Source of the DNA: Stentor coeruleus | Lineage: Eukaryota; Ciliophora; Heterotrichea; Heterotrichida; Stentoridae | Assembly (NCBI GenBank): GCA_001970955.1 | Contig: MPUH01000363.1 | Span: 1 to 61,131 of the forward strand | Direction of reading: 5' to 3' | DNA length: 61,131 nucleotides | In this document: in pieces, positions 10,864 through 22,300 of the stretch | Layout of the letters: each line of letters starts with the position of its first letter | Numbering within the stretch: the first letter of the stretch is position 1 | The notes under the pieces: generated by a model | Seen by the model: only the letters and a program-made list of their open reading frames with translations | Database searches by the model: none | Told to the model about the DNA's origin: nothing | Made by a program: the position numbers and the translations under genes

Positions 10864-11354
10864 ATGGAAAATCCAGAAGTACTTGAAGCAAGAAAAAGAC
10901 TTGCAGCAAAATTCGGGGATAATATTCGTATTGCAGGTAAAGGCTCAATGCGTAAAAAAAAAAAAAATCCGCATAAAACTAATCAAGTCGATGATAAAAA
11001 AGTAAAAAATGCTCTAAAAAAACTAGGTGTTCAACCATTACCTGATATAGATGAAGTAAATTTTTTCCAGGATGATAACAATGTATTACATTTCTCTTCT
11101 CCACAAATTGAAGGGAATATTAAAGATAACTTCTTTATGATTTCTGGTAAAGGGGAAGTAAAAAGTATTAGAGATTTGATGCCTGGAATAATACCACACT
11201 TGGCTCAAAAAATATTGAGTTTTTAAAAGATTTTATTACTGAAACTAAACCTCCACAGGCTGAAGATGATATGCCTGATCTTGTGGGTACATAAAATTTC
11301 GAAGATATAGCAGCTCAGAATTACTTAAAGAATTTGAGTAAAGGATTAAGATAA
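10864..11354 (+). CDS. nascent polypeptide-associated complex beta subunit (BTF3), frame-damaged
   Basis: The NAC beta subunit pairs with NAC alpha at the ribosome exit tunnel to shield nascent chains. Residues 28-42 show the basic ribosome-binding R-K-K-K-K-N-P-H-K-T motif, followed by the NAC domain (K-K-L-G-V-Q-P-L-P, V-L-H-F, M-I-S-G-K-G-E-V-K-S-I, L-M-P-G-I-I). The open frame stops at 11226. Homology continues in another frame (I-E-F-L-K-D-F-I-T-E) if the six-A run at 11207-11212 had seven A. In that frame a TAA at 11292-11294 interrupts before a conserved-looking N-F-E-D tail ending at 11354. No intron with the usual motif explains either lesion. Assembly error is likely given the N at 10794; real decay is possible. 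Confidence 0.85.
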
Positions 11355-11663
11355 GAAAGAAAATTTGTAGTTTTTATATGAGTTTTTTAGTTACAAAATA
11401 TTCAGTTATTTGATTATTGAAGATGTGAAATATTATTATAGGGTGATTTTTTACTAGATTAGCAACTTTATTATGAATGTTAGAAAAGATTTTTTGGTTG
11501 TTGAAGTTTAGAGTTTTTATTGGGATAAATTATAAGTGATGATATGATAAATAAAAATAAGTTTATAAGTTAGGAATATTTTAAGATTATGCTTTAATTA
11601 TAGATTTTTTTAAAGAAAACATAAGTTATTAGACAAAATGTTTATGATTTTTAGTTATCTTAT
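11355..11663. other. intergenic, C-poor on +
   Basis: Convergent 3' flanks of NAC beta and the ankyrin gene. AT-rich and nearly free of C on + in its first part; no feature recognised. Confidence 0.5.
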
Positions 11664-12608
11664 TCAAATTTCTTCTTGGAGTATAGAAAATGTCAAGTAC
11701 CTTGTTGGTTCAATAAAACTAATAGAACTCTTAGTGCCAAATGTGATTTTCGATTCTTCAAGCATTTTTTCTATATCCGGTATATTAGAAGCATAAATAT
11801 TCGAAAGCGAAACCTCAGGTGTACCAAAATCATTTAAAGACTTTCTAAGACACTTCATAACTTTTTCATCTTTCACACTCCCTAACACTTTATCATATTC
11901 ATTTGTAATATCAATATTGCATCTCTCAATTAAATATTTCACCAATTCAGATGCATCTTGATCTTCTTTTATCCCACTAACAGCTAACTGTAATGCTGAC
12001 TGGTTATAAGCATTTCTTATTGAAAAATCAGCATTACAATATTCATTTAACAATTTTACCATAGGCAAATTAAAATGCTTACAAGCAATCAAAGCGGAAT
12101 TTTCTCCAGTCATAGGATCCACATAATGAACATTAAAAGCTGGAGGAGGGTTTGAGCACATAAAATAAGAATACACATAATTGACAATATCAACATGCCC
12201 GTTAGCTACAGAAAGATGTATTAAAGGTGTTTTTAAATACTGAATATCTGTGATTTTTCTTTTACAACTTAGTAAATACTCATGTAAATAGTATTTTAAT
12301 AGGTCTGTATGACCTTTACTCATGATTATTTCTAAGCCGCTTATGTTTTGTTTTTCTAATAATTTTTCCATTTCTGAGATACTAGCACCCATGGTTTCTT
12401 TTAAGTATTTGAATAAAGTGCATTTTCCAGACCAAAGAGCATATGCTAGAGGATTTAGTGTGATACCATCTAAAAGTGCTATTGGGTTGTTAATTGTTGA
12501 AGGGGTTATTTGAGATGAAGTGATAAAAGCTTTGATATCGTCTTCGTTGTCGCTGATATGGATGGTGTGATTGATGAGAACTGGAATATGACTTGAGCAG
12601 CATCCCAT
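11664..12608 (-). CDS. ankyrin-repeat protein with N-terminal acylation signal
   Basis: A 314-residue protein. It begins M-G-C-C-S-S, a classic signal for N-myristoylation at Gly2 and palmitoylation at Cys3/4, so membrane attachment is likely. Residues about 45-235 hold several ankyrin-like units, seen as L-x-x-A-x-x-x-G-H-x-D-I-V and N-x-S-A-L-x-x-A patterns (for example T-P-L-I-H-L-S-V-A-N-G-H-V-D-I-V). The last 80 residues show no recognised domain. Ankyrin repeats bind proteins; the partner is unknown. No intron evidence at the ends. Confidence 0.75.
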   Translation of the reverse strand: MGCCSSHIPVLINHTIHISDNEDDIKAFITSSQITPSTINNPIALLDGITLNPLAYALWSGKCTLFKYLKETMGASISEMEKLLEKQNISGLEIIMSKGHTDLLKYYLHEYLLSCKRKITDIQYLKTPLIHLSVANGHVDIVNYVYSYFMCSNPPPAFNVHYVDPMTGENSALIACKHFNLPMVKLLNEYCNADFSIRNAYNQSALQLAVSGIKEDQDASELVKYLIERCNIDITNEYDKVLGSVKDEKVMKCLRKSLNDFGTPEVSLSNIYASNIPDIEKMLEESKITFGTKSSISFIEPTRYLTFSILQEEI

Positions 12609-13172
12609 GTTTAAAATCTAATTATAATGCTAATTTAGTGCATGAGCGATAAAAATGAAATGAATTAAATTAATTTAAATATCGAACCTAGTTTAACTCT
12701 ATAAAATATCAAAGTTTTTGTATCTATATTTTTGATGTCCTACTTTCCTATAAAAAAAACACTAAATTTCCTTTATAAGAAAATTTCATTTATTCATCCA
12801 TTAAAAGCTACCATTATTTATATTCTTTAACCTTCTGTATTCTACACATCAAAAAACTTCCACATATAAAAACCAAACCCTGCAACTTTCATTAATTTAA
12901 ATGCCAAACTCTATCAAACCAATCATAAAAATCTTCATCTTCCTATACCCACAAAACCCAACCAAAAATATTTTCTTATAAATTCTTACAAACAAAAAAA
13001 CCCAAAATTTCTAACAATCTCAAAAAAAATCTAACCCCCAAAAAATTCCCAAAATTTAAACCCACAATCTCAAAAAAAATCTAACCCCCAAAAAATTCCC
13101 AACATCCAAACCCAAAACCTAATAAAAAATATTTTAATTTCTCTACCTACCACTCTCTGCCTATCCAAAGAA
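12609..13172. other. divergent intergenic region, G-poor on + near MsrA
   Basis: Shared upstream region of the ankyrin gene (-) and the MsrA locus (+). From about 12800 on it is nearly devoid of G on +. It includes the 50-bp two-copy repeat at 13016-13115. Confidence 0.5.
13016..13115. repeat. 50-bp direct tandem duplication (2 copies)
   Basis: A block containing ctcaaaaaaaatctaacccc occurs with its run at 13021 and again at 13071 (period 50 bp); the second copy differs slightly at its end. It lies immediately upstream of the MsrA locus. Confidence 0.8.
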
Positions 13173-13939
13173 ATGACCCTTGAAGGTGATCAGTCATTTT
13201 CCTGCCGTGCCAAATCCGAGATTTTCAATTTGCATACTTCCGATATTCTCGAACTCGACAAAGGTTATAAATGCGAAGTATATTCCTCCTAACAAGAATG
13301 TAAAAAATCAAAGACAAGTCAATTCTCATCCCATCTCCAGAAGAATGTTTAGCAGGTCGTCAAGAATCTCTTCAAATAAACGAGCATCATTTTGTCTTAA
13401 GAACAAAAAGTAAATCTCCATTCCCTAAAATTATGGAATAACAATATTTATTATAGGATGTTTCTGGGGACCTAGGTCATTATTTTGGAAAGAATCTGGA
13501 GTTTATTCAACACAAGTTGGTTATACTGGAGGATATACCCTCTATTAATGATAAAGTATGTTCAGAATTTACCGGACATGCAGAAGTTGTTAGAGTTGTT
13601 TATAATCCTGAAGTTGTGAGTTATAGAAAATTATTGAAAAGGTTTTGGGAATCACATGATCCTACACAAGGTATTAGACAAGGAGTTGATGAAGGGACAC
13701 AATATAGGTCAATGATTATGGTTTTTACGCAAGAACAGAGGGATATTACTATAGAAAGCAGGTATTTATATCAGAGCTCTTGTTTAAAGCTGGACTTGGG
13801 AATATAAAAACAGAAATACGCTCAGCTAGCGAGTTTTATTATGCGGAAGAGTATAATCAACAATATCTGGCTAAAAACCCTGAGTTGATGTGTGAAATTA
13901 GGGTGGACAGGAGTTGAGACACCTGACTCATTTGAGTAA
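13173..13939 (+). pseudogene. msrA: peptide methionine-S-sulfoxide reductase, frame-broken
   Basis: MsrA reduces methionine-S-sulfoxide in proteins. All family blocks are present in order but spread over three frames: P-S-P-E-E-C-L-A-G-R with E-H-H-F-V; G-C-F-W-G with the catalytic Cys, then [22 protein letters not shown] through [14 protein letters not shown] and [17 protein letters not shown] with [12 protein letters not shown]; and a G-V-E-T-P-D-S end. Frame changes are needed near 13300, 13437, 13545, 13780 and 13905. No GT/A/AG tiny intron fits these points. The first 40 codons from the ATG at 13173 match nothing I know. A pseudogene or a badly assembled stretch are both possible. Confidence 0.8.
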
Positions 13940-14793
13940 TTTTTATTATGGGTTATAGAATTTTAGTTTTATATTTTGAGGATTGAGGGTTTTGATTAGA
14001 AGTTGTGAATTAAAGATTTTATGTGAGGAAGGATTAAATTTGAGATTATTTGTATAGTTTTATTATATTTTATGCCTTGTATAGTTTATAATAAAGGAAA
14101 ATTAGGTTGGGAAAATGAGATGAAAATAATAGCTATTAGAGAGTTATTGTTGTAAATATAGAATAATGTTATTTCAGGTGGGTAAAAATTGGAGAAAATA
14201 TTTTTGCTAGAAATTTGTTTAATGTATATGTAATAGTAACACCTGAAAATTATTATTTGTAAAAAAAATTGTTGTGCTTTTGTTTTTTGAATGACGAAAA
14301 TTTTAGATATGACTCATGAAGAATTGATTTCGAGGTTTAATTTTTTTGGAAAGATGATATAAATTTAGAGAAGATAAATAATAATTATCCTTTATATAAA
14401 CTTTAAATATATTTCCTTCACATTCTTTAAGTTGAAATATTTTCAACTATTTCAAAATTTAAAGCAAAATCATGAAAAGCCTAAGCTTTTTAACTATACT
14501 ATCAATATTATACAGAACTAAAATATTCTTATGTTAATCTTACACAAAAATTGCATACTGAGCTTAAGTTTGTTCTTCTCAATTGACACATTATTTTGAT
14601 TCAACAAAATAGCACAATTAATGTGTTTGAAAATCCTGTAAGTTATAATAAAACACTATTACTTACACTATCAATAATAAATAATTTCTCATGTTCTCAC
14701 AGTCCGGAAGAATTTTTTTATCAATTGACATAATATAATATCACACAATAGTAGCATACTTATAAAATGAAAATCAAAGATCCATAAAAAAAT
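13940..14793. other. intergenic, nothing recognised
   Basis: Follows the MsrA locus and precedes the tRNA on the other strand. The first part is C-poor on +. No frame, repeat or RNA gene was supported. Confidence 0.5.
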
Positions 14794-14864
14794 GTCGGTA
14801 CTGGGAGTCGAGCCCAGGTTTTCACGGCCACAACGTGAGATCCTAACCACTAGATGATACCGAC
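14794..14864 (-). tRNA. tRNA-His (GTG)
   Basis: The reverse strand folds as a 71-nt cloverleaf. The acceptor GTCGGTA pairs with TACCGAC (7 of 7). The D arm contains the A-box TAGTGGTTAGG. The anticodon stem TCACG/CGTGA has loop TTGTGGC, giving anticodon GTG (His). The T arm CTGGG/CCCAG has loop CTCGACT, with C instead of the usual T at the first loop base. No intron and no encoded CCA. The additional G at -1 required by tRNA-His would be post-transcriptional. Confidence 0.92.
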
Positions 14865-14958
14865 CTATTATCTTTATCATTATCCTTCTTATATACTATT
14901 TTCATGCTAAAAAACCCCTAAAAATCCAAATATCCTAATAATTTACTCTAAATATATT

Positions 14959-16206
14959 CTAACCTAACAAAATTATTCCAGCAGCAACAAGTTTATTTAT
15001 TCCCACCATAATCTTAGGATCTTTCAAATACCCTTGTGATCCATTTACCCCTTCTTGTAAATCTTTAAGCACTTGTTGCATTATAGGATCTCTAAGTATT
15101 CCTTGTATTTCAGGATCAGCTATAGTATGTCTAACCCTTTCTTCATCAGGCTGGCTACTATTTATATTAATCGCCTCCATAACTTTAATATTCCCATCTT
15201 TAGCTTCTTGATTGTCAGGATCAATATTCAATACTCTCTGATAAGTATCCGTACTTTTATGATACTCTTTCAATATATAATGAATATTCCCTTTACGTAC
15301 TAATGCTCTTACAAAATTTGGCTCAAGTTCAAGTGCTTTATCTATATCTAATAAAGCTCTTGAAAACTCCATGAGCTTAATATAACAAGCAGCGCGATTT
15401 GAATAAAACTTAGCACCTTTTGGGTTTCTTTTTATAGCTTCTGTGTACATTTCTATAGCACAAAAGAAGTTCCCTTGCTTAAAAATATCATTAGCTTCTT
15501 TATTAACCTCTTCAGCTTTATCAGGATTGATATACATTTCTTCTTCTTCTTTTTTCTTTAGTTTTTCTAGATCTCTTAATGCATATTTCAATTTATCATC
15601 TTTAAATTCTATTAATGATGCTTTTATTGATGCTATCGCCCCATCAAGATCCCCAAGCTGATGTAATGCAAAACCTTTTCTTGACATAGCTTTAGCAAGT
15701 TTCTCAAGGTCACATTGAGTTTCTCTACCTTTGATTAAAGCTTCTTCACAAACATATATACATTTTTGGTAATCTTTCATATCAAAATACACAGCAGCTT
15801 TGCTATTTATAAAAACAATTTCATTTGGGTTTAATTGTAGGGCTTTGTCATAATATTCAAGGGCAAGGTTCCAGTTTTTCTTTTTATAAGCTTGATTGCC
15901 TTGAAGTTTATATTCTTCAGCTTGTTCTTCTGTTGTTAATTGTCTTGAAGGTCTAGGAGGATGAAATGATTCTTGATAGAAATTCTGAGGTGGAGTGCCT
16001 GTGTCATTAATGTCGTTGTTTAATAAAATACTTAGGCAGTCTGAGAAACGTTAGTCTTGAAGAAGTATGTTTATCATTGATGGTTTATGTTTGACTAGTT
16101 TGATTATTGCATGAAAGTCTTGCTGTTGTAAATATGTGGCGGTTTTTGGGTGTGCCTCAAGCTTTGCCAGGTTTTCTTTGTTGAACATCTCAACTATAGA
16201 TGCCAT
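14959..16206 (-). CDS. Hsp70/Hsp90-organising co-chaperone HOP/STI1, with in-frame TAA
   Basis: A scaffold that hands clients from Hsp70 to Hsp90. From the ATG at 16206 one frame of 416 codons runs to 14959. It holds a DP1/STI1 helical domain (residues 7-65, N-P/H-P-K-T-A-x-Y-L), two TPR blocks (about 95-200 and 225-330, with E-x-Y-x-x-A-I and N-R-A-A-C-Y-I-K) and a C-terminal DP2 domain (D-P-x-I-Q-x-I-L-R-D-P). Codon 52 is TAA (16051-16053), exactly where the domain reads L-L-Q-D-[x]-R-F-S-D and Pro or similar is expected. No GT lies close enough upstream for a tiny intron. The usual N-terminal TPR1 is absent. A 16-nt intron at the very end could change the last two residues. Confidence 0.85.
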
Positions 16207-16362
16207 TGTAGAAATTATTAAAAATAAGTTTAGTTGTTGTGACGGCAGTTTTGGAGAATGAGGATGAGGTTTTATGAATAGAGAAGATTAGATAAATTTT
16301 AATTGTGGTTTTTATGTAATAAATCAGTTATTGAAGAATGGTGGTTAGAATATACTTTCTAA

Positions 16363-17739
16363 TTAATTGTATTTAGCCTCATCGCAACAAGAGATAAAAG
16401 GTTGTGCTTCAAAATTTGGCTCTTCTAACCACCTCCTTGCCAGGATTAATATCATAAGTCCAGGTAATGGAATACCTCCGATTATTAGCCACATAACCCA
16501 ACAATGCTTCTCACCATCCTCAGGACAAAAGCCACTTAAAAGTAACCCTCCTACAACCCCACTAATAATTGTAGCTAAAATTGTAATAAGCCCAGCAAGG
16601 GCAATCATAGTCCCTTCCTTACCTTTAGGTGACACATCAAAAGCATATTCCACTAATCTTGGACTATACAAGCTTTCAGCAAGAGAAGATATAACAATAA
16701 AAGCTATAACCGTATAATAATTAGCACCAAATACAAAAGGTAATATAGAAATCACTGCTAATATTCCACCAATAATAAAAACATCATAAGCCGCATAAAA
16801 ATATATCATATATGTAAACAATGGTAATGTTATAATAATAATAACCTGATTTAACACAATCATAAGCCCATAATTAGAATCATCTCCCATATCCCTATAC
16901 ATATAAATAGGTAAAGCTACAGATTGTTGAAAAAATATCAGTTTAATTAACAACAATATACATACAATTGCTGTAAACCTCCAAAATTTCTTTGTAACTA
17001 AAATTTCTCTGATAAATTGCCAATTGGATTTTAATAATGCTCTTTTGGTTGAAACTTCTTCTTCTTCAAATGTAGAGTAATCCAATTGTCTTAGAAAACA
17101 ACTTAATATTAAAGCAATTAAACAATTTATTGCACAATATAAGAAGATTATTCTGAATGTTGAATAGTCTTTATCACCTACTTGCATGAGGATTTGGATA
17201 AGAATTCCACCACCAATTAAAGATATGTATGAGATTGCGGAATAGAAAGATAAAGCTAAAGTACGATAATGGATGTGAGTATAATATTTTATACCAACTT
17301 CAAGTGCTGAAGCTATAAGAGCTATACTAAAAGCTCCTGGGAGCATGATGACAATAACATTGATAACAAGGTTTTGATTAAATGACATCACAAAAAATGG
17401 TATTGCTGCTGAGGCGGACCCTATAATTAAAGTAAATTTGATTCCATACCTATCATTAAAAGATCCAAAAACAATCATAAAAAGTAACCCTGAACCACCT
17501 ATAAGCCCAAACATTAGGCTAAGTGTAGCATCTGAATAATTTTCAACTTCAGTAACATATATAGCCAAAGCTGATAAAAAAGTTGAGAAGCTCCCATAAA
17601 GGCAAAATTTTATAAAAAATAATAGCCATAAATCTCTAGGTGCCTTAAAGAAATCTCCATAGCTTTTTTTATATAACTCAAATGGGTTCATCGGTATGTA
17701 CTTGCTTTCTTTTAAAGGCTTTTCCTCAGGGTCACTCAT
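16363..17739 (-). CDS. major facilitator superfamily transporter
   Basis: A 458-residue membrane protein with about 12 hydrophobic helices in two bundles separated by a charged loop (residues about 215-240, E-E-E-V-S-T-K-R). The MFS signature G-S-F-N-D-R-Y-G-I-K lies between helices 2 and 3 (about residue 94), with an equivalent weaker motif in the second half. Both termini are cytosolic and charged. The substrate cannot be told from the sequence. The start at 17739 is the first ATG of the frame. Full length for the family; no lesion. Confidence 0.85.
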   Translation of the reverse strand: MSDPEEKPLKESKYIPMNPFELYKKSYGDFFKAPRDLWLLFFIKFCLYGSFSTFLSALAIYVTEVENYSDATLSLMFGLIGGSGLLFMIVFGSFNDRYGIKFTLIIGSASAAIPFFVMSFNQNLVINVIVIMLPGAFSIALIASALEVGIKYYTHIHYRTLALSFYSAISYISLIGGGILIQILMQVGDKDYSTFRIIFLYCAINCLIALILSCFLRQLDYSTFEEEEVSTKRALLKSNWQFIREILVTKKFWRFTAIVCILLLIKLIFFQQSVALPIYMYRDMGDDSNYGLMIVLNQVIIIITLPLFTYMIYFYAAYDVFIIGGILAVISILPFVFGANYYTVIAFIVISSLAESLYSPRLVEYAFDVSPKGKEGTMIALAGLITILATIISGVVGGLLLSGFCPEDGEKHCWVMWLIIGGIPLPGLMILILARRWLEEPNFEAQPFISCCDEAKYN

Positions 17740-18009
17740 TTTCTTTTTTAAACTCTAATAAAATTCCAATCTAAATTTTCTTATCATCCATAGCGAGTAT
17801 AACAATATTTTAAAACTAATAAAGTTTTTGCTTTTCTTTTGTATCAATAAAAAAAAAATAATCATCATGAAAACTATAATATAAAAACTTATACTTTATA
17901 TTTTTCATACAATTACCAATATATATTTTATATACAATAAATACCTACAAATTAATATATTTCCACAAACCCAGCCTTTCAAATTTCTACCTATTCTATA
18001 AATAATCTA

Positions 18010-19113
18010 TTATTTTTTTGAAAAGAGGCCAAGCATATTCTTCAACTCTCTTGTGGCCATTTCATTAGTCTTTGTATTATTCTTAGCTTCTAAATTAACC
18101 ATATTAGCTTTTCCAGCCATTTGTGACTGATAGTTTTCAATTTCTTCTAAAGTTTTAAAATCTTTAACATTTTTATCTCGTTTGTTCTGTGAAAGTTCTT
18201 CCATCAAATGAGGCATAGTATTAAAAATATTCATAGGAACAAAATACGCACTAGACCCAACAGCGATTTCTAAATCAGGAGGAAAACAATCTCTTATCGT
18301 CCAAGCAAACATTTCAAGTGTGCTAAATGGTCCATGAACCTCCCCTTCTAAATCTTTATAAAACCATATTTTTTCAAAAGGCTTGGACCCAGGAGAATAT
18401 GTGACAAAATTCTTATTATAAGGTAATGCAAATTCTAATAATGTCTGGGCAAATGGATTCCCTACCGCAAAATGGTACCTAAGCAAATTCACATCAAAAA
18501 TAGGAGTCTGAGGCTTGGGGATTTTTATTGGCTCAAAAGTAAATTCTTCTTTTGTAGGTTCATCCCAATCAGGAACCGTATAATCATCTTCTTCATTATT
18601 ATTTTTCAATTTCTCTTCAACTTTCAAGTCGATTTTTGTGAATTTTTCTTCTAAATCCTTATCTTCTAATTGTATTTCGTTATCTAAGTTTTTAACTTGT
18701 TTGCAAGTTAAAACAACTTTTATATCATTTTGTAGTTCTTCTTTAGCTTGAGGTTTCTCACAAATTTCTATTGAAACTGGAGGTTTGTTTATTATTTCTT
18801 TAGGTTCTTCTTCTTCGTACCATTCTGGTATTTGTTCAGTTCTTTTTTCTCTTGGTACATGTTTTCTGCTGTTTACTTCATCTCCTAAATTGTGTGCGAA
18901 AGGGAAAAAAGCTGTTAATAAAGGAGGAGATGGAGAATCTAAGATTATTTCTTGTATGTCGTCTTTTGATGAGAAATTAGGCTCTATTAAATTCTGATAG
19001 TTTTTTAAGATGAATTCGCGGGTGTATCTGAGTGAGGCTGAATTCCCAGCAGGCTTGCTACGCCATTCTTGACGTGAGTAGTTTGGAGCGAGTTTGCGAG
19101 TGCGAGTTTCCAT
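18010..19113 (-). CDS. GYF-domain protein
   Basis: A 367-residue protein. Residues about 248-300 contain W-F-Y-K-D-x-x-G-x-x-x-G-P-F-S-T-L-E-M, the core of a GYF domain, which binds proline-rich peptides in splicing and mRNA-control factors. The N-terminal half is Glu/Lys/Pro-rich and probably disordered, with E-E-x-E-P-K-E segments. The C-terminal 70 residues are Lys/Asn/Glu-rich. Partner and precise pathway are unknown; GIGYF/CD2BP2-type roles are family inference. No intron signature at either end. Confidence 0.75.
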   Translation of the reverse strand: METRTRKLAPNYSRQEWRSKPAGNSASLRYTREFILKNYQNLIEPNFSSKDDIQEIILDSPSPPLLTAFFPFAHNLGDEVNSRKHVPREKRTEQIPEWYEEEEPKEIINKPPVSIEICEKPQAKEELQNDIKVVLTCKQVKNLDNEIQLEDKDLEEKFTKIDLKVEEKLKNNNEEDDYTVPDWDEPTKEEFTFEPIKIPKPQTPIFDVNLLRYHFAVGNPFAQTLLEFALPYNKNFVTYSPGSKPFEKIWFYKDLEGEVHGPFSTLEMFAWTIRDCFPPDLEIAVGSSAYFVPMNIFNTMPHLMEELSQNKRDKNVKDFKTLEEIENYQSQMAGKANMVNLEAKNNTKTNEMATRELKNMLGLFSKK

Positions 19114-19337
19114 TTTTTTAATATTTTATTGGATTATCAAATAGGATAATGGGTTTAGGTTAGGCTTATGTGTTGTAGGAATGATGTAGAGGAGAACCTT
19201 AGGTTTTTTATTACAAATAGATTATGATTTTCATTTAAATCTCATAAAAAAAATGTTAGATTATTTGTCTATATTTTTTAAACTTGATTATAGTAAAGAA
19301 TATATAAACATATATAACTCATACAGCAATGTGAAAA

Positions 19338-22300
19338 TTAATTAAATATCTCAGGATGCATGATTTGAGGCACATGTCCAGCTTCACCACTAAATGCAAA
19401 TCCTGTATGTGGTATATAGAATTCTTCAATAGTTTTCCTAGCTTGACGTATTTCATCTTCGCTTATTTCTTGTTTATGATGCACTTTTTGTTTTATAAAT
19501 ATTTTTTTTATATGATGGACAATAGGTTGAATAATAAACCCCATAGTAATAACTAATACTCCAGCTAAATATGTGTTTGGGTTAATTGACATACGATATG
19601 TTGACCCTCTACTATCATAATTGTCTAAGAATACTAATATAGGAGCATATTCTGTTAGTGCACAAGCGAATAGGAAATAGCTTAGGATACAAAGACAACA
19701 CATGCCTGTTGTAAACCAGAAATTCATAAAACTAAGAAATATCACTTTGATATTGACAATTATAACTATAACTCCAAAAATCAGCTCGGATGCAACCCAC
19801 ATATTGTCCATTTTTCCTGTGTACTTGTTTCCAGTATACAAACATATAGCAAAAACACAAACTGCAACAACACCCAACCCTTGAACCGAAGCTTCAAGTA
19901 CCCATCTCCAAAACACCTTTGTACTAAAAAACTTACTTTCCATACCAATCCTATAATACTCCGGGTCATTTTCTAATTCCTCATATTCCACTTCTCTATC
20001 AAACATCGCATACAAACATATCGGCAAGGCGGCAAAAAATATATTAAAAAACTGATAACTCCACATATTATAAAGTTCTTGTCCTGAAAAAGCTGAAAAG
20101 AATCCATAATAAAACAAAGGTATCGTAATCAAGACATTTTTATAAAAATTAAAGCAAATGAGTACCGCATTTCTTCTATAACACTCTCTACCATGAACAA
20201 AAAGTAATCTTTTTATATAAGAAAATTGTGCTACAGCATAATCAGATGCCCGAACAGCCTGTTGACCTTCAAGTCCAGCAATACCAACACCAACATGAGC
20301 AGCACATATCATATTAACATCATTAGCCCCATCTCCAACACTTAGAGTTCTTGCATCTTTTACTTTAGTTTTTATAAGTTTAACAATATCAGCTTTTTGT
20401 TGAGGACTAACACGACATGCTAATACAACATCACATTGTGTAGCAAGTTTAAGAAAATTTTCAATTGTATCAGGTTTATTGATTTTTAATAATGACTCAC
20501 CTGCTATTATAAGGGCAAATTTTACGTTTTCTATGTTTAAAGTATCAAGTCCACGGCGGATTTCATTTTTTATATCGAGGGTTTTATGTGATTGGACTGT
20601 TATACGAATTATTTCATCATTTAAAAGACCACATGAAAAACCAATGTTTATTGCGGTTTCGATTTTATCACCCGTTAAGACCCATACTTTAACACCTGCT
20701 GATTTGAGGAAATTTATTGTGTCTGGAACATTTTCTTGGAGTTTGTCTTCGATTGCTGTTGCTCCCATTAAGATTAGTTGGTTTTCAAGGGCGTCTTCGA
20801 GTTCTGCTAGACGCTCATCTTTGTGTTCGAGATCAAGAAGAGCGTCTTCGTATTGGATTTTCCAAGATTTGTACTCGGAATCTTTGAGCTCTTTGTAGGC
20901 TATGACAAGAGTTCGTAAGCCTTCTTTAGCGTATTCTTCTAGATGATTCCATGTTGCTGAGGTTATTGGGCTTGATAAGAGTCTTGGAAGTAATATACTA
21001 TCTGCCCCTTTACAAAAAACCTTAATCTTCCCATCATTCATCCTAGCTACAACCGTCATCCTTTTTCTATCACTAGTAAACTCAATAACATTCAAAATCC
21101 TCACCATAAATATTTTAACCCCAACCTTAATCTGAACAATATTTTCTTCCCTTTCAATAAACTCTACACCAAAAAACCTAGCAGCATTAACCAAAGATAA
21201 CTCATCAGGTGAGCTCGAATTATATTCAATCCCATCTCCTTTTCTCTGTGTAATAATAGTATGACTACAAGCTAAATGTATAAAAAAATCCAAATTATGC
21301 TTATCATCAATACTAAAACTTTTATCAACAAAGTCAATATTTTGTATTTTTTCTTCTAAACTCATACGATTTTCAGTCCCATAACTAATCCCATTAATAG
21401 TCATTTTCCTAAATTCCATGATATTACAAGTTAAAGTCCCAGTTTTATCAGAAAAAACATAATTTATTTGCCCAAGTTCCTCATTAAGATTAGAAGATTG
21501 GACCCCAGCTGGCATATCATGAGCTTGATAATATAATTCAAGATCATTTGATATAAAATATGCTTGAACATATCTAACCATTTCTAATGTTACAAGCAAA
21601 GATATCGGGACAAAGTTAGTTAAAAGTAACATCCAGGTAAAAAATGCATATACAAAACCCACAAATCCACTGGACTGATTGTTTTTAAGCTCCAAATACA
21701 CTCGAGTTTTATCATCACTTTTTGAAAACCACATTGTATAATAAATTGCTGAAAATATACAAAGAATAACTTGTAAGATGAATACATAAATGATTTCTTT
21801 ATTCATTTGGATATCAAGTTTAGAGTATTTATGTCGGGATTTAGGAGAATTCATCATGATTTTCGTCTCGTGGCCGGTGTAAATAACCAGACCGACAACC
21901 CATTCAGTGTTTTTTAATGAACTTCCTCTGAGTAAAAATTGTTTATATTCTAGAGGGATGCTTTTTATAGGCATGTTTAAAATTCCTTCAAAGTGGTAGA
22001 TTATCGGGTTAGCATCTGGGCATTTGATGTTGCCTTTAAATTCGTCTAATCGCGCTTCAAACTCAAAGTAAACCTGAGTGTCTTTACTTGCGATTTTATG
22101 CTTCAAATTAGTCTCTCCATCAAGATTTTTTGTCTCAATATAACAAATCCCTTTACTATCACTTGAAGAAATCAGTATCAAATCAGCAGGGAAGTACTCG
22201 TTTTGCCTAACTTTTACAAAATCCCCAACCTGTAAATCAGCCCAAGTCGTCTTAACCCAATCCCTCGATATCCTTTTTAACGTTATACATCCATTTTCAT

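Noticed and set aside
14944..14970. A 16-nt intron-like gttagaatatatttag at the end of STI1
   Set aside because: It starts GTT, alters only the last residues, and the unspliced frame already has a sensible stop.
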